Source: Novosphingobium terrae (GTDB lineage: Bacteria > Pseudomonadota > Alphaproteobacteria > Sphingomonadales > Sphingomonadaceae). From it: DNA of 64,000 nt. Position 1 is the first letter of the stretch. Each line of letters starts with the position of its first letter. The DNA lies in contig NZ_JABVZR010000001.1 in NCBI RefSeq assembly GCF_017163935.1, positions 1,798,001-1,862,000 on the forward strand, written 5' to 3'. The notes below the pieces were generated by a model that was not told the DNA's origin, ran no database searches, and saw only the letters and a program-made list of their open reading frames with translations. The position numbers and the translations under genes are program-made. Positions 1 through 8,914 of this stretch are shown here, in pieces.

Positions 1-125
1 TCGTCAGCATCGGCGAATTTTCAATCTCCCTAACCTGGGCAAGTTTGCCGGAGCCCATACCGCTTCGCCGGCTTCCCTCCACGGCAGCTCATTACCCGGA
101 CGGCTGCCATGCGAGGAGGGCTGAT

Positions 126-1589
126 ATGGCCGAAGCTAACGAGCAACCAGCACAGAACGAGAGCGCACCCCAGAACGAGAAGCCCGCTGAAGGAGAGCGT
201 CCCGCAGCGACCACCAACGGAGCGCGGAAAACCAATGCCCACACAGGCGCCGACAAGAAAAGCGGTGCGCCGTCCAAGGCCCGGGCAAAGTCGGACCTGC
301 AGACGGCGATCGCTTCCCTCAAAGAGGATCACCGCAAGGTGGAAAATCTTTTCGCACGATATGAGAAAGCGGACGAGGACTCGCGGAACGAGCTGATCGA
401 GCAGGTTTGCCGATCGCTTATCATTCATACCTTGCTGGAAGAGGAAATCTTCTATCCGGCATGCCGCGAGGCTTTCCCGCAGGATGCTCCTCTCGATGAG
501 GCGCAGGTCGAGCATGACAGCGCGAAAATCCTGATCGTCGACCTCCTGAACTGCCCGGAGCAGGACCGCTTCCGTGATGCCAAGTTCAAGGTCCTGCGCG
601 AGCAGATTCTCCACCATGTCAAAGAGGAAGAGGGCCCAAAAGGCATCTTTGCGCAAGCGGAGGCTTGCTCATCCGACATTCCCGATCTGGCCTTGCGGTT
701 GAACGACCGAAAGACCGAACTGGAAGCCGCGAACAGGCTTCCCGATCCCTCGCCGGTGGCGATCGCCGGCATCACGCGGGAACGTTCCCGCAAATTGCAG
801 GAGAGTGAAATGGCAAGTTATCAGCAAAGCCGCGAGCGTGACGATCGCGGCCGCTTTACCGACCATGACGACGATCGACGGCAGTCGCATGGTGCAACCG
901 GACGTGGGCGCGATGAAGAAGGGCGCTTCGCGAGCGGGGGAGGCGGAAGCGAGGGGGGCCATGATCGTGACTATAGCCGCGATGATGGAAGGTCACGTTC
1001 GGCCCAGCAGCGCCCTCGGGACGATGACGGGCGATTCAGATCGGGTCGAGGCGATTACGACGATCGGCGCTATGACTCGCGTTTTCAGGGCCGCGACGAT
1101 GATCGCGGCCACGGCGGCTGGTTCGGAGACAGCCAGGGCCATTCGGAGGCATCGCGGCGCGGCTGGGACAATCCCGATCATGGGCCGAGCGGCTGGCGCG
1201 GCGACAGTCGTGGTCATTCGGAGGCCTCGCGCCGTGGTTGGGATAATCCGGACCATGGGCCCAGTGGATGGTATGGTGACAGTCGAGGTCATTCCGATGC
1301 TTCACGTCGTGGCTGGGACAATTCCGACCACGGTCCCAGCGGCTGGTATGGCGATAGCCAGGGCCACTCGGAGGCCTCGCGTCGAGGGTGGGATGAGCGC
1401 GGGGGTGGTCGCGATTATGATCGCCATGGTTCTCGCTCTCAATCCTACGATGACCGTGACGACCGAGGGCACTACCAGCAACGCGCACGCGACGATGATG
1501 ACGACCGTGGTCGCGGACATGGCGGCTGGCGTGGTGACCCTCAGGGCCACGCCGAGGCTTCGAGGCGTGGCTGGGAAAACAGGCGCTGA
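126..1589 (+). CDS. Hemerythrin (HHE) domain protein with repeat-rich hydrophilic tail
   Basis: Residues ~65-215 form an HHE cation-binding four-helix bundle. The expected iron ligands are visible in order: the His of LKEDHRK, His/Glu in IHTLLEEEIFYPA, the His of EHDSAK, and HHVKEEE. Such domains bind a di-iron centre and are linked to O2, NO or oxidative-stress handling. The second half is unlike a normal HHE protein: three R-D-(D/E)-x-G-R-F blocks, then copies of GW-x-GDS-x-GHSEASRRGWDN, a pattern resembling KGG-type stress-protein repeats. The ATG at 126 follows a good GAGGAGGG ribosome site, and an in-frame ATG at 45 has none. A shorter hemerythrin paralogue lies at 24199. The domain call is solid; the tail's role is unknown and it may be a disordered nucleic-acid-binding or protectant region. 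Confidence 0.85.
   Translation: MAEANEQPAQNESAPQNEKPAEGERPAATTNGARKTNAHTGADKKSGAPSKARAKSDLQTAIASLKEDHRKVENLFARYEKADEDSRNELIEQVCRSLIIHTLLEEEIFYPACREAFPQDAPLDEAQVEHDSAKILIVDLLNCPEQDRFRDAKFKVLREQILHHVKEEEGPKGIFAQAEACSSDIPDLALRLNDRKTELEAANRLPDPSPVAIAGITRERSRKLQESEMASYQQSRERDDRGRFTDHDDDRRQSHGATGRGRDEEGRFASGGGGSEGGHDRDYSRDDGRSRSAQQRPRDDDGRFRSGRGDYDDRRYDSRFQGRDDDRGHGGWFGDSQGHSEASRRGWDNPDHGPSGWRGDSRGHSEASRRGWDNPDHGPSGWYGDSRGHSDASRRGWDNSDHGPSGWYGDSQGHSEASRRGWDERGGGRDYDRHGSRSQSYDDRDDRGHYQQRARDDDDDRGRGHGGWRGDPQGHAEASRRGWENRR
1116..1400 (+). repeat. Tandem ~75-bp in-frame repeats (GW-x-GDS-x-GHSEASRRGWDN)
   Basis: Four successive ~25-residue units occur inside the hemerythrin gene. Each begins GW(F/R/Y)GDS and contains GHS(E/D)ASRRGWDN or a close variant, and most are joined by a DHGPS-type linker. 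A fifth, separated unit closes the protein near 1521-1586. Third-position differences between units show they are not a very recent duplication. Boundaries are approximate. Confidence 0.8.
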
Positions 1590-1802
1590 AGTCCTCTCCC
1601 CTTTCCAGTGATCGGTGCTTCAGGAGGCTGGGTCGCGCTTTGCTGTTGATCCTGCAAGAAGATCGAGGGTGAAGACAGTCTCTTGGTGGATGGGTCGGGG
1701 CCGGCAGCCTCGGCCCGTCTTCCATTTAGATCGCTTGCTTCGGATCGCTGCCTGATGACGCGAAGTCGCTTATGCACAAGCGACGCCCCTTGGCCGGTGA
1801 TT

Positions 1803-2528
1803 TCAGCCCGCCGACCCGGGCGAGATGCGAACCAACGTGTTCCCTTTGGCGCTGGGCCTGGTGAATGGTTCCGCCCATTCGACCAACCCGAGCAAGCGCT
1901 CGTCATCATCGAAGATCGGCCAGACACGCGCATTCCACCAGCCGTTGACCGTCTGGCCTGCCTCATCGAGGACGAGATAGGGCATGTCGATGAGTTCCGC
2001 AGTGGCGCCGCGCTGGGATAATGCCCAGAATTTCGCGAAATTTTCCTTCGGTTTGCCGTGCAGATCAAAAACATCCAGAATCGATGTGTCCCTGATCGCT
2101 TCGGCGTCAACGTGACTGTGTCTCGCGCCAAAATCATTGATTTCTTTAACCTGCAGCTCCGGAGTCAGGAGCACGCAGCCGACATTCACCGCCGAAAACA
2201 TACGACGGAAGCTGCCGGCCGCCAGATCGTCGCGCACTTGCGCGCTGCGAACTCCGCTGTGCGGCTTGCGTGTCGCCCGGCGCAGGCGCCATTCTGACGG
2301 CGAGAGGATATCGACGAAGGGCACATCCATCAAATGGCGTCCCTTGCTGTCATAGATGACATAGGTGCAGACCATTGGATCGTCACCAGCGGCGAGAAGA
2401 TCGCACGCCATGCCCGGAATGGCCTTGCAGACCTCGATGTAGGCGTGGTGCAGGTCGTGAAAGTCCATGTCGGGATCGTTGCGCTGCGTGGCTCCCGGAC
2501 GGTTGAGGCGGAGTTTGAAGACAGGCAT
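1803..2528 (-). CDS. DUF6894-like / PAS domain protein
   Basis: 241 residues. The first ~85 look like the DUF6894 family: an acidic-aliphatic stretch around DFHDLHHAYIE and a closing (K/R)-x-L-MDVPFVDIL strand. Residues ~110-230 form a PAS fold beginning FRRMFSAVNVGCVLLTPELQV and ending in a GLVEWAEPF strand. There is no kinase, GGDEF or HTH output, so it is probably a sensory or adaptor protein for another regulator. It lies 17 bp downstream of the Crp/Fnr gene on the same strand, so the two may be co-transcribed. The ligand is unknown. Confidence 0.65.
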   Translation of the reverse strand: MPVFKLRLNRPGATQRNDPDMDFHDLHHAYIEVCKAIPGMACDLLAAGDDPMVCTYVIYDSKGRHLMDVPFVDILSPSEWRLRRATRKPHSGVRSAQVRDDLAAGSFRRMFSAVNVGCVLLTPELQVKEINDFGARHSHVDAEAIRDTSILDVFDLHGKPKENFAKFWALSQRGATAELIDMPYLVLDEAGQTVNGWWNARVWPIFDDDERLLGLVEWAEPFTRPSAKGNTLVRISPGSAG

Positions 2529-2545
2529 GGCGTGTTTCCTCCGGT

Positions 2546-3265
2546 TCAGTTTACCCGTGGTTGGAGATGTAGATAGTTGGGCTCGAAGGCGCTGACCCTC
2601 ATCAGCTTTTCAATGTTCGGAATGCGCAGCGTGCCGCTTGCAAGTTCGATGACGCCATCTTGTCGCAACTGCTGAAGAACCCTATTCACATGGACGGCAG
2701 TCAGCCCCATGGTGTCCGCTAGATCGACCTGGGTGAGCGGTAGCTGCATCGAATTTCCGTCCACCCGGCCCACCACCGACAGCCGAAGCCACATTTCCGC
2801 GAGCAGATGAGCGATCCGGTCGTAAGCATTGCGTTGGCCCATATTGACCAGCCATTCGCGAAGCACGCTGTCATCGACCAACGAAGACCACCATAATGCG
2901 CGCGCCAGGCGGGGTCGCTCATCAAGCACTGACAGCATTTTCTCCTTGGGGATGACAGCGATCCGAGCCTCACTCAGCAGGCCGATACAGTGGTCCATCT
3001 CCTTGAGAATAAAGACATGGATATCGCACAGATCGCCGGGAATGAGATAGGCCATGATTTGTCGTCGACCATTCGGGAGGACTTTGTAGCGCATGGCCCA
3101 GCCGTCGACGAGTAGGAAGACGTTCTCCGGACGATCGCCCTCTTTGATCACATCGCATTTTGGCTGAAAGACACGGACATCATCGCAAAGCCAGTTGAGC
3201 GCGGCTTTGTCGTCCAGGCTGATGTCGGCAAACATCGACAGCTTGGCAGCGAGCGGGTTTTCCAT
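2546..3265 (-). CDS. Crp/Fnr-family transcriptional regulator
   Basis: 239 residues, the usual family length. The N-terminal ~120 residues are a cyclic-nucleotide-binding-like beta barrel (KCDVIKEGDRPENVFLLVDGWAMRY, then YLIPGDLCDIH). The C-terminus is a winged helix with a recognition region around LTQVDLADTMGLTAVHVNRVLQQL. No N-terminal Fnr-type cysteine cluster is seen, so an iron-sulfur O2 sensor is unlikely. It belongs to the same subfamily as the regulator at 23216. A copy of the repeated TAACCT-type motif lies 42 bp upstream of the start, suggesting auto- or cross-regulation. Targets are unknown. Confidence 0.85.
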   Translation of the reverse strand: MENPLAAKLSMFADISLDDKAALNWLCDDVRVFQPKCDVIKEGDRPENVFLLVDGWAMRYKVLPNGRRQIMAYLIPGDLCDIHVFILKEMDHCIGLLSEARIAVIPKEKMLSVLDERPRLARALWWSSLVDDSVLREWLVNMGQRNAYDRIAHLLAEMWLRLSVVGRVDGNSMQLPLTQVDLADTMGLTAVHVNRVLQQLRQDGVIELASGTLRIPNIEKLMRVSAFEPNYLHLQPRVN

Positions 3266-3306
3266 TCTTTCTCCCCCTTAACCCTAAATAGAGAAGCGGA
3301 TTATTT

Positions 3307-3327
3307 ATGTCTCCTAACATAGGTTAA
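3307..3327 (-). promoter_or_regulatory. Repeated upstream motif, copy A
   Basis: On the minus strand this reads TAACCTATGTTAGGAGACAT, 42 bp before the start of the Crp/Fnr gene at 3265. It matches the 5' and central parts of the motif at 11113, 23110 and 29841 but lacks the CGATT tail. The inner CCT-N5-AGG is a short dyad. A regulatory role is inferred from recurrence and position. Confidence 0.45.
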
Positions 3328-3487
3328 AACATGGAGCCTGATCGGCGAGATGAGCGTTAAGTGCGGCCAAAAACCAAGATTACTGATATCGCTCAGCGTC
3401 CTCACATATGTTTGTGATCTAGTTGATGGCCTCTATTCCAGGATCGCATCTCCTTCCGAAGATCGAATCAGCAAGGGACATACGGAC

Positions 3488-3853
3488 ATGGAGGCGCCGC
3501 TCGAAAACCGCCGTATCCTCGTGATTGAGGATGCTGCTCTTATTGCAGCTGAACTGGCCGAGGATCTGGAATTGGCTGGTGCAATGGTGATTGGTCCGGC
3601 TGGCTGCCCGGCCAGGGCGCTGGATCTGGCGGCGGGGGAAAACATCGACGCGGCGGTTCTGGACGTCAATTTGGGGGGCGTCATGTCATATTCCATCGCC
3701 GACCGGCTCATGGAGCGTCACATCCCTTTCCTGTTCACCACCGGCTATGACGATGGCAGCCTTCCGGCTCGCTATAAAGAGGCGCCGCGATTGACCAAGC
3801 CCACGCCTACCCAGCAGGTTGTCAGAACCTTGGAGAAATTGTTGGCCAACTAG
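3488..3853 (+). CDS. Stand-alone response-regulator receiver domain
   Basis: 121 residues from the ATG at 3488, which starts exactly at the receiver fold (RRILVIEDAALIAAELAEDLE). The acidic pocket (ED), the phospho-acceptor Asp in AAVLDVNLGG, the switch Thr in FLFTTGYDD and the Lys in LTKPTPTQQ are all present. There is no output domain. Single-domain receivers of this type usually act as phosphate carriers or sinks for HWE/HisKA2 kinases, several of which are encoded at 21.9 and 31.3 kb. In-frame sequence extends upstream to 3350 but adds residues without receiver character. Confidence 0.8.
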   Translation: MEAPLENRRILVIEDAALIAAELAEDLELAGAMVIGPAGCPARALDLAAGENIDAAVLDVNLGGVMSYSIADRLMERHIPFLFTTGYDDGSLPARYKEAPRLTKPTPTQQVVRTLEKLLAN

Positions 3854-4119
3854 TTTCTGGTGCCCCAATCCCCCATCGTTGAGCAGCAGTAACTCGCCGG
3901 TTGGCTGCCGACAGCGGAGATGCAGCACAGTGCTACGGACGTCATTGGTTGCCTCCGTCATCAAGATGAACAAACGGAAGCTTTTGATTAGGACAATCCG
4001 GCCCGGGAACCTGGTTTGTCAGCGGGCGCGATCGGTTCCATCGCACGTAGAGAAACTTCCGATCCCAGGCGTTATGTTCGACGCATCTGTGCAGCATGCC
4101 CCGCACGAGGGCGTGAGTG

Positions 4120-4515
4120 TTATTGACCTTCCTTCCAGGAAGCGGCGCCTACGAATTGAAGGACATCATCCTCGACGCGCAATTCGCGTAGCGCCATCTC
4201 TCTCTGTGCTTCGGCTTCGAATTCGGGATGCTCGGCATAGGTCTCGACGACCGGTGCCATGCGCACCAGGATCGCCTCCGCCGCAACATCGGCAGGCAGG
4301 ATGCTATTTTGTTCACACCAGGTGCGCAGAAGGACGATATCGGGGAAGCCCTGATTGTTGCTCATACTCTCCGCGTAGCCCGCAATAATCTGGGGCCATG
4401 TCAGCGCGACGGAGCGCAACGCGCTGAATGCTTCTTCCCATGCCTCGCGCGGAGCATTGAAGGCCGGCAGCTGGAAGCCGTCGAGATCGGGGGTGGGGGC
4501 GCGAAGTGAGTCCAT
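4120..4515 (-). CDS. Hypothetical protein, 131 residues
   Basis: Family not recognised. The product is mainly helical and acidic, with a proline-rich N-terminus (MDSLRAPTPDLDGFQLPAF), one Trp-rich stretch (REAWEEAF...LTWPQIIAGY) and no signal peptide or membrane segment. The helical, soluble character vaguely resembles phasin-like proteins, but no motif supports that. No strong ribosome site precedes the ATG. It stands alone between a receiver gene and the coiled-coil gene at 4606. Confidence 0.45.
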   Translation of the reverse strand: MDSLRAPTPDLDGFQLPAFNAPREAWEEAFSALRSVALTWPQIIAGYAESMSNNQGFPDIVLLRTWCEQNSILPADVAAEAILVRMAPVVETYAEHPEFEAEAQREMALRELRVEDDVLQFVGAASWKEGQ

Positions 4516-4605
4516 ACGGATCTAAATGCGGGAAAGCCGGTCAGGTTCATTCCGACCGCCGACCGCCGGGCTCCAACGTTTGCATCACTGGCACCTCAGG
4601 CGCGT

Positions 4606-5163
4606 ATGGGGCGTTATGCCCCTATGGTAAGCAAGCGCCCCCTCAAGGTTTTCCGCACCTCTGCTGGCTTTGAGGACGCCTATATCGCGGCGCCCAGTCA
4701 AAAAGCCGCGTTGGAGGCATGGGGGGCGAAGCGAAACCTCTTCGCTCAGGGCGCCGCCGAGGTGGTCAGGGATCCAGAGATGATCAAAGCGGCGCTTGCG
4801 CGTCCCGGCCAAGTGCTGCGCGTTCCTCGGGGTACAACTGCGGAGCACCTCGCTGCCGCAGCAGCGGGCGCACCACCAAAAGGGAAGAGCGCACCATCAG
4901 ATGGAGCCAACGCGCCAAAGCGCCACGCGAAACCCAAGCCAAGACCGAGCCGGGAAAAGCTGGACGCTGCGCATGAGAAATTGGAGGCGAAACGTCAGGA
5001 ACAGGCTTCAGCAGAGGCTGAAGTGTCCGAGCAGATTGAGGTGCTAAAGGCGGAATTGGGCGAGCGCAAACGACAGCACGCGCGGGAGCTCGCCGATTTC
5101 GAGCAGGAGGTTGACCGGCAGGAACGTCTCTATCGCAACGCCCTATCCAAATGGCGAGGCTGA
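4606..5163 (+). CDS. Hypothetical protein with C-terminal coiled coil
   Basis: 185 residues. The N-terminal ~85 are compact (KRPLKVFRTSAGFEDAYIAAPSQKAALEAWG). A Pro/Ala/Lys linker follows, then a long charged heptad-like helix from ~110 to 180 (REKLDAAHEKLEAKRQEQAS and onward). Such sphingomonad proteins are sometimes labelled TolA-like because of the helix, but no TolA domain or membrane anchor is present. The start could instead be the ATG at 4624 (MVSKRP). Function unknown. Confidence 0.6.
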   Translation: MGRYAPMVSKRPLKVFRTSAGFEDAYIAAPSQKAALEAWGAKRNLFAQGAAEVVRDPEMIKAALARPGQVLRVPRGTTAEHLAAAAAGAPPKGKSAPSDGANAPKRHAKPKPRPSREKLDAAHEKLEAKRQEQASAEAEVSEQIEVLKAELGERKRQHARELADFEQEVDRQERLYRNALSKWRG

Positions 5164-5345
5164 CGCATGTCGTCTTCTACGCCGCGATGAGAGCAAACTT
5201 TCGACCTCTTGATGCTGCGTTGGGACACTTATATTCATGCGGCAGCTATCGCGGTGAAGAAATAATTGAATGTCCTTGGAACTGAAATGTTTCTGAGGTT
5301 ATGAGCATTTGACGCGTGGACTATCCATTCCGCCGATTTGCGTCA

Positions 5346-5391
5346 CAAGCGTTCCCGGTCAGTTTCGGCCCCCGTAGACCGGGAACGCTTG
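5346..5391. repeat. Perfect 15-bp inverted repeat in a 311-bp gene-free gap
   Basis: CAAGCGTTCCCGGTC (5346-5360) is exactly complementary to GACCGGGAACGCTTG (5377-5391), with a 16-nt loop. There is no T-run on either side, so it is not a classical intrinsic terminator. It lies 84 bp before the start of the small gene at 5475. The rest of the 5164-5474 gap shows nothing recognisable. Confidence 0.75.
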
Positions 5392-5474
5392 TTCGGCTTG
5401 TTTAACGGAATTTCTGCCAACCTCATGAGCATCGCGGTGCAATCAGACCTGCTGTCCTTGTTGGCGGGGGTCTG

Positions 5475-5744
5475 ATGCTCAGGACGATCATTCGATTGCA
5501 AGAGCCTGCGCTTTTGATGAAGCTTGGTGGCGATCCGGATCTTCGTGACGATCCATGCTTGGGCGAGGCTATTTCTCACGTCATGGCTCAGCCCGCCGAA
5601 GAGCGATGGCTCTTCGACATCGTGACCGATGATGGCTTTATGACCTACACGCTTATTCAGGACATTGCCCGGACCGAGGAGTTTGCGGTTTGGCAACGTG
5701 GCGAGACCACGCCAAACCGGCAAACTGAACTCGTTGACGCCTGA
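5475..5744 (+). CDS. Small conserved protein, family of three in this window (copy 1)
   Basis: 89 residues, function unknown. It aligns with the product of 39541-39810 through LLM-x-LG-x-D, LG-x-A-xx-HV-xx-QP, LFDI-x-TD-x-G-x-MTYT-x-I and a final F-xx-W. It aligns more weakly with 40621-40872. No signal peptide or membrane segment. The conserved LFDI/MTYT core and terminal Trp suggest a small folded domain rather than a random ORF. A G-rich ribosome site (GGCGGGGG) precedes the ATG, and the 15-bp inverted repeat lies upstream. Confidence 0.65.
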   Translation: MLRTIIRLQEPALLMKLGGDPDLRDDPCLGEAISHVMAQPAEERWLFDIVTDDGFMTYTLIQDIARTEEFAVWQRGETTPNRQTELVDA

Positions 5745-5760
5745 CCCGGCTTGAACCGGT

Positions 5761-6576
5761 TCACCTGCTGTTCGAAGCTGCGCCCGACTTCTTCCTTTTG
5801 GTCGCTTTTCCAAGCTCGACCCACACCGGCGCGTGGTCGCTGGTTTTCTCCCAGCCCCGGACCCTCATATCGACCTGGGCATCGCGCAGCATGGCGGCCG
5901 CAACCGGGTTGAGCAGCAGATGGTCGATGCGCAGGCCCGCATTGCGCTCATAGGCATGGCGCAGGTATTTCCAGAAGGTGTAGACCACCTTTCCGGGATG
6001 CCGTTCGCGCAGGGCGTCGCACCAGCCCTGACCCAGCAGCCTTGAATAGGCTTTACGCACGTCAGGGGCAAAGAGGGCGTCATCCCGCCAGCGATCGGGC
6101 GCATAGACGTCGAGATCGGTGGGCATGACGTTAAAATCGCCCATGCAGATGACCGGCGCATCCAGGGTGATCAGCGTCGAGAGGTGCTGTTCGAGCCGCT
6201 TGAACCATTGCAGCTTGTAATCGAATTTGGGCCCCGGGCGCGGATTGCCGTTGGGCAGATAAAGTCCGGCAATCAGCACACCATTGACCGCAGCCTCGAT
6301 ATAGCGGCTTTGCGCGTCATCCGGATCGCCCGGCAGCCCGCGCCGCGTTTCGTGGATCTCGCCGACACGGCTGAGGATAGCGACGCCGTTCCAACTTTTC
6401 TGTCCATGCCAGATCGCCTGATAACCTGCGTTGAGCAAAGCGGCCTGCGGAAATCTGTCCTGCGGCGCCTTGAGCTCCTGCAGGCAGACGATGTCCGGTT
6501 CGGCAAGGTCCAGCCAACGCAGCAGTACGGGCAAGCGGCCATTGACCCCGTTCACGTTGTAGGTGGCGATCTTCAC
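5761..6576 (-). CDS. xthA: Exodeoxyribonuclease III
   Basis: 271 residues, typical for ExoIII. It removes nucleotides 3'-5' and cleaves at abasic sites in base-excision repair. Family motifs run in order: KIATYNVNGVNGRLP, CLQELKAPQ (metal-binding Glu), SWNGVAILSR, YLPNGNP, GDFNVMP (catalytic Asp/Asn), RIDHLLL and TSDHAPV (catalytic His). The start is GTG at 6576. The C-terminus has a basic tail (KRKKSG). It is followed on the same strand by nothing closer than the small gene at 5475, and a ligD remnant lies just upstream, so both once formed a DNA-repair patch. Confidence 0.95.
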   Translation of the reverse strand: MKIATYNVNGVNGRLPVLLRWLDLAEPDIVCLQELKAPQDRFPQAALLNAGYQAIWHGQKSWNGVAILSRVGEIHETRRGLPGDPDDAQSRYIEAAVNGVLIAGLYLPNGNPRPGPKFDYKLQWFKRLEQHLSTLITLDAPVICMGDFNVMPTDLDVYAPDRWRDDALFAPDVRKAYSRLLGQGWCDALRERHPGKVVYTFWKYLRHAYERNAGLRIDHLLLNPVAAAMLRDAQVDMRVRGWEKTSDHAPVWVELGKATKRKKSGAASNSR

Positions 6577-6586
6577 AGTGGGCGCC

Positions 6587-7372
6587 TTACAGATCCGGCA
6601 GCGTCTGGGAGGCCCGACTCCAATCCGTCAGGGCCTTCGAACTGACGCGCTTCAACAATTCTGCCGCATCGCAGATATGGAAATGCGCGGGTGTGTCGAT
6701 CGTCTCCATCTCCTTCCAGGTGATGGGCGCGGCAACGGGCGCGCCGGCACGGGCTCGCACGACGTAGGGCATCACCGCTGTCGCACCGCGCTGGTTGCGC
6801 AGGTAATCGACAAAAATACGGCCCTTGCGCTGCGCTTTGGGCAAGGCGGCCGTGAAATGCTCGGGGTCCATATGCGAAACTGCCCGAGCCAGACGATGCG
6901 CGAAGTCCTTGACCTCATCCCATTCGGCCTGCGGCACGAGCGGTGCGACAATATGGACGCCCTTGCCGCCTGTCACCATCGGGAAGGTCTCCAACCCCAT
7001 CGACGCGAGAATGTCCCGAAACTTGAAGGCAGCGGCCCGCACCGCCTCGAAATCCAGGCCCTCATCGGGATCGAGATCGAAGACCAGCCTGTCGGCTTTC
7101 TCGACATCCTCGATCCTGGCACCCCACCCATGAAACTCAATGGTGCCCATCTGCACACAGGTGAGGAGGCCTTCTGGCGTATCGAGAAAGAGGTAGGGCT
7201 CCTCGCGCCCGTCCTTCTCCATGATGCCGACATGCCTGACCTTGTCGCCAAAGGTCCCCGCGTCATGCTTCTGGAAGATACATTTCTTCGCTCGTCCCTG
7301 TGGGCAGCGCACCAGGCTGATCGGGCGGCTGCCGAAGCGAGGCAATGACACCAGGTCGAAAGCTGGTGTCAT
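6587..7372 (-). pseudogene. ligD: LigD polymerase domain, 3' remnant
   Basis: The product matches the C-terminal polymerase/primase domain of bacterial NHEJ ligase D: ISLVRCPQGRAKKCIFQKHD, VQMGTIEFHGWGARIEDVEK, LVFDLDPDEG (catalytic Asp pair), VTGGKGVHIVAPL and RKGRIFVDYLRNQRGATAV. It ends at the normal family C-terminus (LPDL). The ligase and phosphoesterase domains and the first ~50 residues of the polymerase fold are missing. Coding similarity begins near 7330, where the sequence runs into the catalase terminator. No Ku gene is present. It may still be transcribed but is very unlikely to make a functional end-joining ligase. Confidence 0.85.
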
Positions 7373-7374
7373 TG
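7343..7374 (-). terminator. Hairpin after katE
   Basis: AATGACACCAG (7344-7354) pairs perfectly with CTGGTGTCATT (7363-7373) around an 8-nt loop, with an added C-G pair outside. It starts about 10 nt after the katE stop codon. There is no long U-tract, so termination strength is uncertain. It sits at the fusion point with the truncated ligD. Confidence 0.6.
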
Positions 7375-7383
7375 TCAGCATAG

Positions 7384-8649
7384 TCAGCCAATAGCGTCGA
7401 GATCGACCTTCAACTCCCTTGGCCAATGACGCAGCGCGCCGGCAGCCTCCATGAATGTCTTGGCATCCGCAGCCTTGGCCAGCGGCAGACAGGCATCGTC
7501 GAGGTCTTCGGCGATGCCGGCTTTCACAAACAGAGCCTGTGCCTCCGCTCCAAACCCGATATATTTGCAGTGAGCAAATGCATCGTTGATGAAATCCTTG
7601 GCCGCTGCATCCATGGCCAGCAATGCTGCCCCCTCGGCCGAGAGAACCACGGCAACCGCGTCAAACAGCACCGACGGCCCGCCATCCACCTTGTGCTTGG
7701 CGGCAATCGTCGTGCCATCAGACAGAGTTACCCCTGCGATCTTCGGAGCGACCACCTCATAAACAGCCCCTCCGGCGGTAACTGCCTTTATGAGCGCCTT
7801 GACGATCGCGGCATCGGCGCCATCGCTGAGCAAGATGCCCAGCTTGCGACCCTTGAAGGTCGCGGGTCCATTCTTCACGATGCTAAGCTTGTCCGATACG
7901 GGCAAATCGAAGATCGGCTCACGCGCAGCGATTGCAGCAGCAGGAAGAGGCAAGCCGAGACCGTCGGCCACGGTTCCAGCCAGCCCAGCATCGACATTCA
8001 GTAAGTGCGAGACCACACGCGAACGGATGTCAGGCCGTTCGACTTTCGAGAGTTCGAAGACCAAGGCATCCCCTATATGCTTCTGCTCGATCGGCGTCTG
8101 GCTCATATAGAACTGCCGTGCCTGGCTGTAGTGATCCGCAAAGCTTTCAGAGCGTACGCGCTGCTTGGCACCGTCAGCCTGGTCGGCAAAGCTGGTGAAG
8201 CCGCGCATCGGATCTTCGCGCGGGCCCCCTTGGGATGGGCCCCAGCTGTTTGGTTCATAGTTGGCCCGCCCCTTGGGGTTGCGCATCGCCATGTGACCGT
8301 CTTGCTGAAAATGGGCCATCGGGCACCTGGGAGCGTTGATCGGGATATGGGTGAAATTGGGGCCGCCCAGTCGTTTAATCTGGGTGTCAAGGTAAGAGAA
8401 ATTGCGGCCCTGCAGCAGCGGATCGTTGGAGAAGTCGATGCCGGGCGGCACGTTCTGCGTGCAGAAAGCCACCTGCTCGGTCTCCGCGAAGAAATTATCG
8501 ACGACCCGATCGAGAACCAGACGGCCGACAATGCGCACCGGGACGAGTTCCTCCGGAATGAGCTTGGTCGCGTCGAGCACATCGAAATCGAAGCTGTCGG
8601 CGAAGGCGTCGTCAAACAGCTGGACGCCTAGCTCCCATTCGGGAAAGTC
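7384..8649 (-). pseudogene. katE: Large-subunit (HPII-type) catalase, 3' portion severed by IS
   Basis: This is the continuation of the catalase begun at 10994. It starts in [12 protein letters not shown] and keeps the haem-proximal region ([53 protein letters not shown]). It also has the extra C-terminal flavodoxin-like domain of clade-2 catalases ([15 protein letters not shown] onward). A GTG inside the IS (8679) opens an in-frame fusion of about 11 residues, but without the N-terminal haem-distal half no active catalase is expected. The stop at 7384 is followed by a hairpin. Confidence 0.9.
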
Positions 8650-8914
8650 GTCTGTGGATGGCTCCCGCGTTGCAAGCACTTTTTGAAATTCTGACGATCG
8701 GTCGGGTGCAGTCGTCTGTCCGGCCTGTTGATGCAGTCGTTTCGGACTGCTGGCCCTGATGGGGTCCGAAAAACAGAGTTCCTATCGCCTTCACAGGCTG
8801 TTGCGCCTAAGACTTTCCACGGGTTGTCCCTGTTCCCGGTCTGACCGGTGTCGCCATCATTTCTCTTTGCGCTCACAACTCCGTTCGGCCGATCACCTCA
8901 GCCGGATTGCGTAC
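8650..8914 (-). ncRNA. Predicted bridge RNA region of IS copy 1
   Basis: About 265 bp of non-coding sequence between the transposase stop and the element's right end, where IS1111-group elements carry their bridge RNA. The minus-strand 8-mer GGAAAGTC (8811-8818) is the exact complement of GACTTTCC at the catalase insertion site. CAGGG 9 nt upstream of it matches the left half of the target. Transcript limits and folding were not computed. Confidence 0.55.

Noticed and set aside
1116..1400. CRISPR-like regular repeats
   Set aside because: Units are contiguous, in frame and diverged at third positions; there are no unique spacers and no cas genes.
805..1725. Overlapping ORFs across the hemerythrin tail (both strands)
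   Set aside because: Out-of-frame readings of the GC-rich tandem repeat; only the HHE frame has a domain and a ribosome site.
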